Below, one piece after another: positions 59,989 through 64,000 of a DNA stretch of 64,000 nt; position 1 is the stretch's first letter, and every line of letters begins with the position of its first letter. A program made the translations under genes and the position numbers. The notes beneath the pieces were generated by a model. It was not told where the DNA came from, did not search any database, and saw nothing but the letters and a program-made list of their open reading frames with translations. Origin of the DNA: Lophius americanus (taxonomy: Eukaryota > Chordata > Actinopteri > Lophiiformes > Lophiidae); assembly GCA_037951165.1 (NCBI GenBank), contig JBBDHG010000032.1:10444001-10508000 (forward strand), read 5' to 3'.

Positions 59989-62570
59989 GGAGTTTCTGAG
60001 GGTACGGTTGAGGTGTAACAAAGGGAGGAGGTGAGGTGGTCAGTCATGGAATGGTAGAAGAAATACATTATGGGCCAAGCTAGAGAGTCAGAAGATAGAG
60101 ATCTGTGTACATAGTAACCTTTATGTTTTCGGTTTCGGCTTCGGTTTTTGCCAGGGGCGTCCATTAGGTGGAGAAGACACATGGGGTGGAGGTCTGCTTG
60201 GGGCTCCTTATTCTCCTGTAAACCATACTGGTGGGGTGCAAAAAGGTGAAGGGGCCTTGAATCTTTGCTTTATTGTTGTTGTTGACGTGATTGTTTGGGA
60301 CATTATTTTGGGGGGGATCTGTGTAACGTGGGACCTCTTATTATTATTTCTGTTTTATCATTTGAGGACTCAAATATCGTGGAGATTTACTGAAATCGCC
60401 AAACCGTTATCATCTAAACCCAACTTGAGAAGGAATTCTTTATAAAAAGCCGACCACAGGAACTCTTCTAACTTCCTGTGAACGCTGGGGCTGCCATTGG
60501 TGGAAGACTCATGTCGTGTCTCTGGGCATCAAACGACTGAGGGGGCTCACATTACCGATGGCTTAGGAACACATACAGCAGCCCCTTTGAACAGGTTTGA
60601 AAAGAAAACTGGACGCCGACTTTTTTCCAGTTCACTCTGCTGTGTCACTTAGTGTGAGTCCATGCAGAGTTTTTTCTTCTCTCGTGTTGTTTCATCGATA
60701 TCTGGGTTTTCTCAATGTTCATCCATCTCCACAAGCTGTCCACACTACGGCCTGACTAGACCTAAGACTTTACGGCTCGGCACCATCTCCCCGCATCGCT
60801 CTGGAAACTGCTGAAATGCAATGACAGTGCAACAAGTCCGGTGTGCCGAATTTCTGCCATCTTGGTGCATCAGACTGAAACTGTTTTCGCCATTTTGATG
60901 CACATTAAAGACTAGCCGTCAGTCCCAATGCACTGTAGCAGTGCCCACAGACCTGTAAGTGATTGTATGTAGATCTGACCCTTTCTTTTCTCACCTATAC
61001 TGTGCTATCTGCTTTTGGAGTACAGGTGAGATCGTCTAACGAAACTCTCAGAGGGATGGTTAAAAAAAAAAAGAAGAAAAAAAAGGGGGATGATACAAAA
61101 AAAAACATTTAAAGAAGAAAATACACAAAAGACGAGCTAAAAATTTCCTAGAAGCTTATGCTTATTATGTGTCTTTTATTGAGTTTTGTTTTTGAAAAAA
61201 AAAAAGAAGATTTTAATGCGTGGAATGTGTATTTGGCGAGGGAGTTAAAAGAATAACAATCTTTGAGCTGTCTACTTTGATTTTTTTTTTCTCTCATCAA
61301 ACTTTGAAAATCTGCTAAATGAGTGCTGTAGTCTCTGGTTTTGCATCATGAATTCATTCATGTGTTTACTTTGGCATTTTCCTTGATTCAGTGCTGCCAG
61401 GTGTTGAAATGATAAAAGCTCTTTCGCTGAGGTTGTGTCTTCTTTGATTTCATTTATCACTTCCTTTCAGTTCTGAGCGGTGAAACGGAGACATTTGCTT
61501 TGTTTTGAGATGAAGCCATTGCAACAGCATCTAAAGTGCTAGCTTAATGCTAGCTGTACCCTCCCGACTTCTAGTCCAAGTCAAGGTATCACAGTGTTCT
61601 GGCAACTTTGAAAGCAGCAGATCAGCGGTTGCCCTTCAGGGTCAACTGAAGGTCACCAAGAGTCTACAGCCGCTGGAAACCCAATGGCTGCCTTTTATGA
61701 GATGAGTCGGAAATATACTTCTATTTCATATCTGTAATGTTAAGGGAACTGTTTATATAACTTGTTTTATAAAGTGCCAATTAATTACAATGAGACCATT
61801 AAGGTGCATTCTGGGTCGGGGAAAGGGAATGGTATATTACACTCCAGAACCATTTTGTGGATTAGGGGGCGGGATGGTAAAATGGAACCAAATCTTTTTT
61901 CACTAACACTGTATTAATAATTGATAATGATAGTTGTTTAGAACAAGTTTTCCGTTTATCTTTAAGAACTAAAACTGCAAAATGTTGTGTGTAGAGAACT
62001 CGAGAAGTCGAGCCACAGTGTTTTGAATCAAGCATCCCTAGGCGTTCTTTTCTTAGGCTGCAGTATGGCTACTGAATGACAAATAGGACACAGACATTTT
62101 AAAAGGTTTTATTTAGTATAAATGAAAGACATGTTAGAAAAATGTATATTTTACATGTCAATGCTATTTTTGTTAAAGAGAAGAGTATATCACGACGAGC
62201 TTTAGTTTTGAGTTTACTGTATTTTCCCCTCCTTCGGCCCACGGTCCACCAACACTCAAAGTTCACTTTCCCGGTGTCATCATAGGCTCATTCTATTATT
62301 TGCTGGCTTAATAACGGTGGCAAGTTGATTAAAAAGAAAGCATGCACAAACTTGCTCTTGCGCTATCTGTTAACATTTTTTATTTCATAAATAGAACTAT
62401 AGGATTTACTTGATAATTTTCAGAAATTTTATGATGTACAGTATTTAATATAGGCCTATTTTGTTGTATGTGTTGCATATTATTCAAAAACTGAACAAAC
62501 TGGGGCCTCTGTTACAAGTGGCGAAGCTTTCTGTGTATAATTTGTCTAATAAACAGGTTTTCTACAGTGG
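59989..62570 (+). other. grid2: grid2 3' untranslated region (approximate end)
   Basis: The stretch after the stop codon carries no further coding signal. It is placed in the 3' UTR because the first canonical AATAAA downstream is at 62548-62553, followed by a GT-rich stretch. It contains A-rich runs at 61062-61110 and 61194-61207, and an alternative ATTAAA at 60904-60909 that could give a shorter form. No transposon is recognised inside it, unlike the flanking introns. The exact 3' end is inferred; further 3' introns cannot be excluded from sequence alone. Confidence 0.6.
62548..62553 (+). terminator. Candidate grid2 polyadenylation signal AATAAA
   Basis: This is the first canonical AATAAA found downstream of the stop codon at 59988. 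It is followed within 40 nt by a GT-rich stretch (62556-62593), the expected downstream element. A weaker ATTAAA lies at 60904-60909 and another AATAAA at about 63055. Confidence 0.5.
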
Positions 62571-62799
62571 GATGGTATTTGTTGCTGTTTTTGCTCGTCA
62601 TGTTTCAAATTTAGATAATTTCAGAAATATAATGAGATTACCTTTCATCCCCAAAATGATGCGGATGATTATTGTTTGCTATTCCGTGTCTGTTTGTGGC
62701 TCAAGCTCCATTCTGTGTGGAGTTTTCAAACTCCCCCTGTGTGGATATTTCCTGGGCTCTTCAGTTTTCCTTCAACTGTCATAAAATATGTAAAATGGT

Positions 62800-63060
62800 T
62801 GAATTGGTGGCTCCATATCCCCGATATCAGCTGGGATAGGATCCTCCCTGTGATCGATGTGGCCGTGGCATAGGAGGCAGAGGAGGTTCCATGTCTGATC
62901 CCCCGGCAGGCTACATCTCAAATGTCCTTGTGCAAAATACTGAGCACCAATTTACTCTCGGTGGCTGTTCCCCAGGCGCGTAAGTGATTGTGTCGGACTG
63001 AAAAGATAAAAGTACCGTTTAGAAGTGTTTATAGAAAGCTGATGGATGGATGAAGAATAA
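62800..63060 (+). mobile_element. Composite SINE-like fragment
   Basis: It starts with ATATCAGCTGGGATAGGATCC, as in the 3105-3240 repeat, and then continues with a different SINE-like body (GGCAGGCTACATCTCAAATG .. GATGGATGGATG). Two repeats may be abutted. Confidence 0.35.
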
Positions 63061-63279
63061 AAAGTGAAGTGAAATACTAAAAAACATAATGTACTAATTG
63101 GCTCAATGGCCACCAACAAGTAGAACGTTGTCTTCGTCTGCTCCACGTTTTATTCACGAAAAAGGTTGTTTTTGTGAAGTTTTTACTCTCCACTGTCATC
63201 TTGTGGACGCATGACAACATAAAGGACATAAGTAAGCCTTTCGTTGGTGACATGTCGGATGATTTTTATTTAAATCATG

Positions 63280-63445
63280 CCTCGCTGGAGGGATTACGTA
63301 TCTCATTTAGCCTGGGAACACCTTGGGACCCCCATGATGAGCTGGAGAATGTTGCTGAAGAAAGGGACAACCGGAAATCCCTTCTTAGTCTGATGCCTCC
63401 CTGACCCAGCCCCGGATAACTGGAAGAAAGTGGATTGATGGATGT
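63280..63445 (+). mobile_element. LINE 3' tail (same family as 17822-18095)
   Basis: It shares CTGGAGGGATTACGTATCTC, GCCTGGGAACACCTTGGGAC and CCCCGGATAACTGGAAGAAA, ending GATTGATGGATG. It is heavily 5' truncated and lies just upstream of a TA microsatellite and a minus-oriented family ABC copy. Confidence 0.6.
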
Positions 63446-63507
63446 TCATTTCCAACATCTGTCGGTTCTTTTAAAAGAACTGGACCTATGCTGTCGCCAG
63501 CAAAAGC

Positions 63508-63530
63508 ATATATATATATATATATATATC
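63508..63530. repeat. (TA)n microsatellite
   Basis: Short pure TA run between the LINE tail and the family ABC copy. Confidence 0.9.
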
Positions 63531-63870
63531 TCAAAAGTCCCCAATCCATTGCGTTGTACAAGCAATCCCCCTGATCAAACTCCTCAAAGTAAATGTTACG
63601 TCCACGGTATTTTTTGTAAAAAAGCTCTGCTTAGTGAGTGAAATATAATATGTACAAAATAGATATCCCCAAGTCATTTCATGTGCACCAAATTTGGACC
63701 AAATCCGACCAACGGTCAGAATGTTATGTCCGGAAAAAACAGTTTCTTGTAAAAAAGCTCCGCCTTGTGAGTAAAATATGAGCATTTAGAGTAGAGTACG
63801 ATATATCCAAGATAAATCTCCTCAAGTCAAATCATAAGCACAAAATATATACAAATTTGACAGTTTATAA
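63530..63870 (-). repeat. Family ABC, modules A and two B (minus strand)
   Basis: Module A minus: CCCCAATCCATTGCGTTGTA then CAAGCAATCCCCC. It is followed by two minus B units whose shared landmark TTGTAAAAAAGCTC occurs at about 63615 and 63749, with ACCAAATTTGGACCAAATCC and CCAACGGTCAGAATGTTATG between them. Confidence 0.6.
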
Positions 63871-64000
63871 TATGATATATCTTATAATGAACAGCCAAAT
63901 CTCATTCAATGAAAAGCCTTCTTTTAGAAAAAAAGATTTCTCCTCTGATGTTGATGTTCTATTTTCACACTGTTGGGATCAGAAGAAGTGATAACATCAA

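Noticed and set aside
59505..60034. Long frames on minus (59505-59915, 59638-60021) and off-frame + (59648-60034)
   Set aside because: Shadows of the GC-rich grid2 tail exon, whose own frame is confirmed by family motifs and splice phase.
1..64000. CRISPR arrays, tRNA or rRNA genes, prokaryotic operons, phage or defence systems
   Set aside because: No spaced direct repeats of CRISPR type, no tRNA or rRNA signatures recognised, and everything fits a vertebrate intron landscape.

Overview
The window looks like teleost fish nuclear DNA. It is gene-poor and AT-rich, has long introns with canonical GT..AG borders and many microsatellites, and is littered with decayed fish-type transposons (L1- and L2-like LINE relics, a Tc1/mariner relic, Harbinger-like and hAT-like fragments, and LINE tails ending in GGATAAGCGG..GATGGATG). 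There is no sign of operons, Shine-Dalgarno sites, CRISPR arrays or other prokaryotic features. Nearly all short open frames here are chance frames in introns or in-frame translations of tandem repeats.

The one gene I recognise with confidence is the 3' end of grid2, the ionotropic glutamate receptor delta-2 subunit, on the + strand. Three exons are visible: 27981-28147 (end of ligand-binding lobe S2), 47300-47540 (end of S2, last membrane segment M4, start of the cytoplasmic tail) and 59536-59988 (cytoplasmic tail, PDZ ligand GTSI, stop). Splice phases agree across both introns (19.2 kb and 12.0 kb). A 3' UTR of about 2.6 kb follows, with a canonical poly(A) signal at 62548-62553. Positions 1-27980 are most simply the preceding intron; I did not find the exon before 27981, which probably lies upstream.

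Region by region: 0-4 kb has copies of a modular dispersed repeat (called family ABC here), a Harbinger-like MITE and a nested SINE/LINE tail. 6.4-7.6 kb is a tandem duplication carrying a 21-nt minisatellite. 10-13.1 kb has a hAT-like fragment and an L2-like reverse transcriptase relic. 13.5-14 kb is a family-D repeat split by another repeat. 17.5-19.6 kb is a dense cluster of family ABC, a LINE tail and a large inverted repeat with arms of about 238 nt. 20.6-21.9 kb has another family-D copy and a TACT array. 22.1-22.5 kb holds two possible terminal exons of an unrecognised gene. 24.0-24.4 kb is family ABC with tandem hairpins. The 28-47 kb intron has family D, TG/TGCG arrays, a retroelement C-terminal relic (35.6-36.2 kb) and family ABC (44.3-44.8 kb). 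The 47.5-59.5 kb intron has an L1 relic (minus strand), a G-rich run, a 30-nt minisatellite and a Tc1 relic. 62.8-64 kb has SINE/LINE tails and another family ABC copy.

I see no novel multi-gene system. The most unusual material is structural: one dispersed family present about nine times in 64 kb, several of whose copies have become hairpins, and one of which sits in the loop of a kilobase-scale inverted repeat inside the receptor gene.
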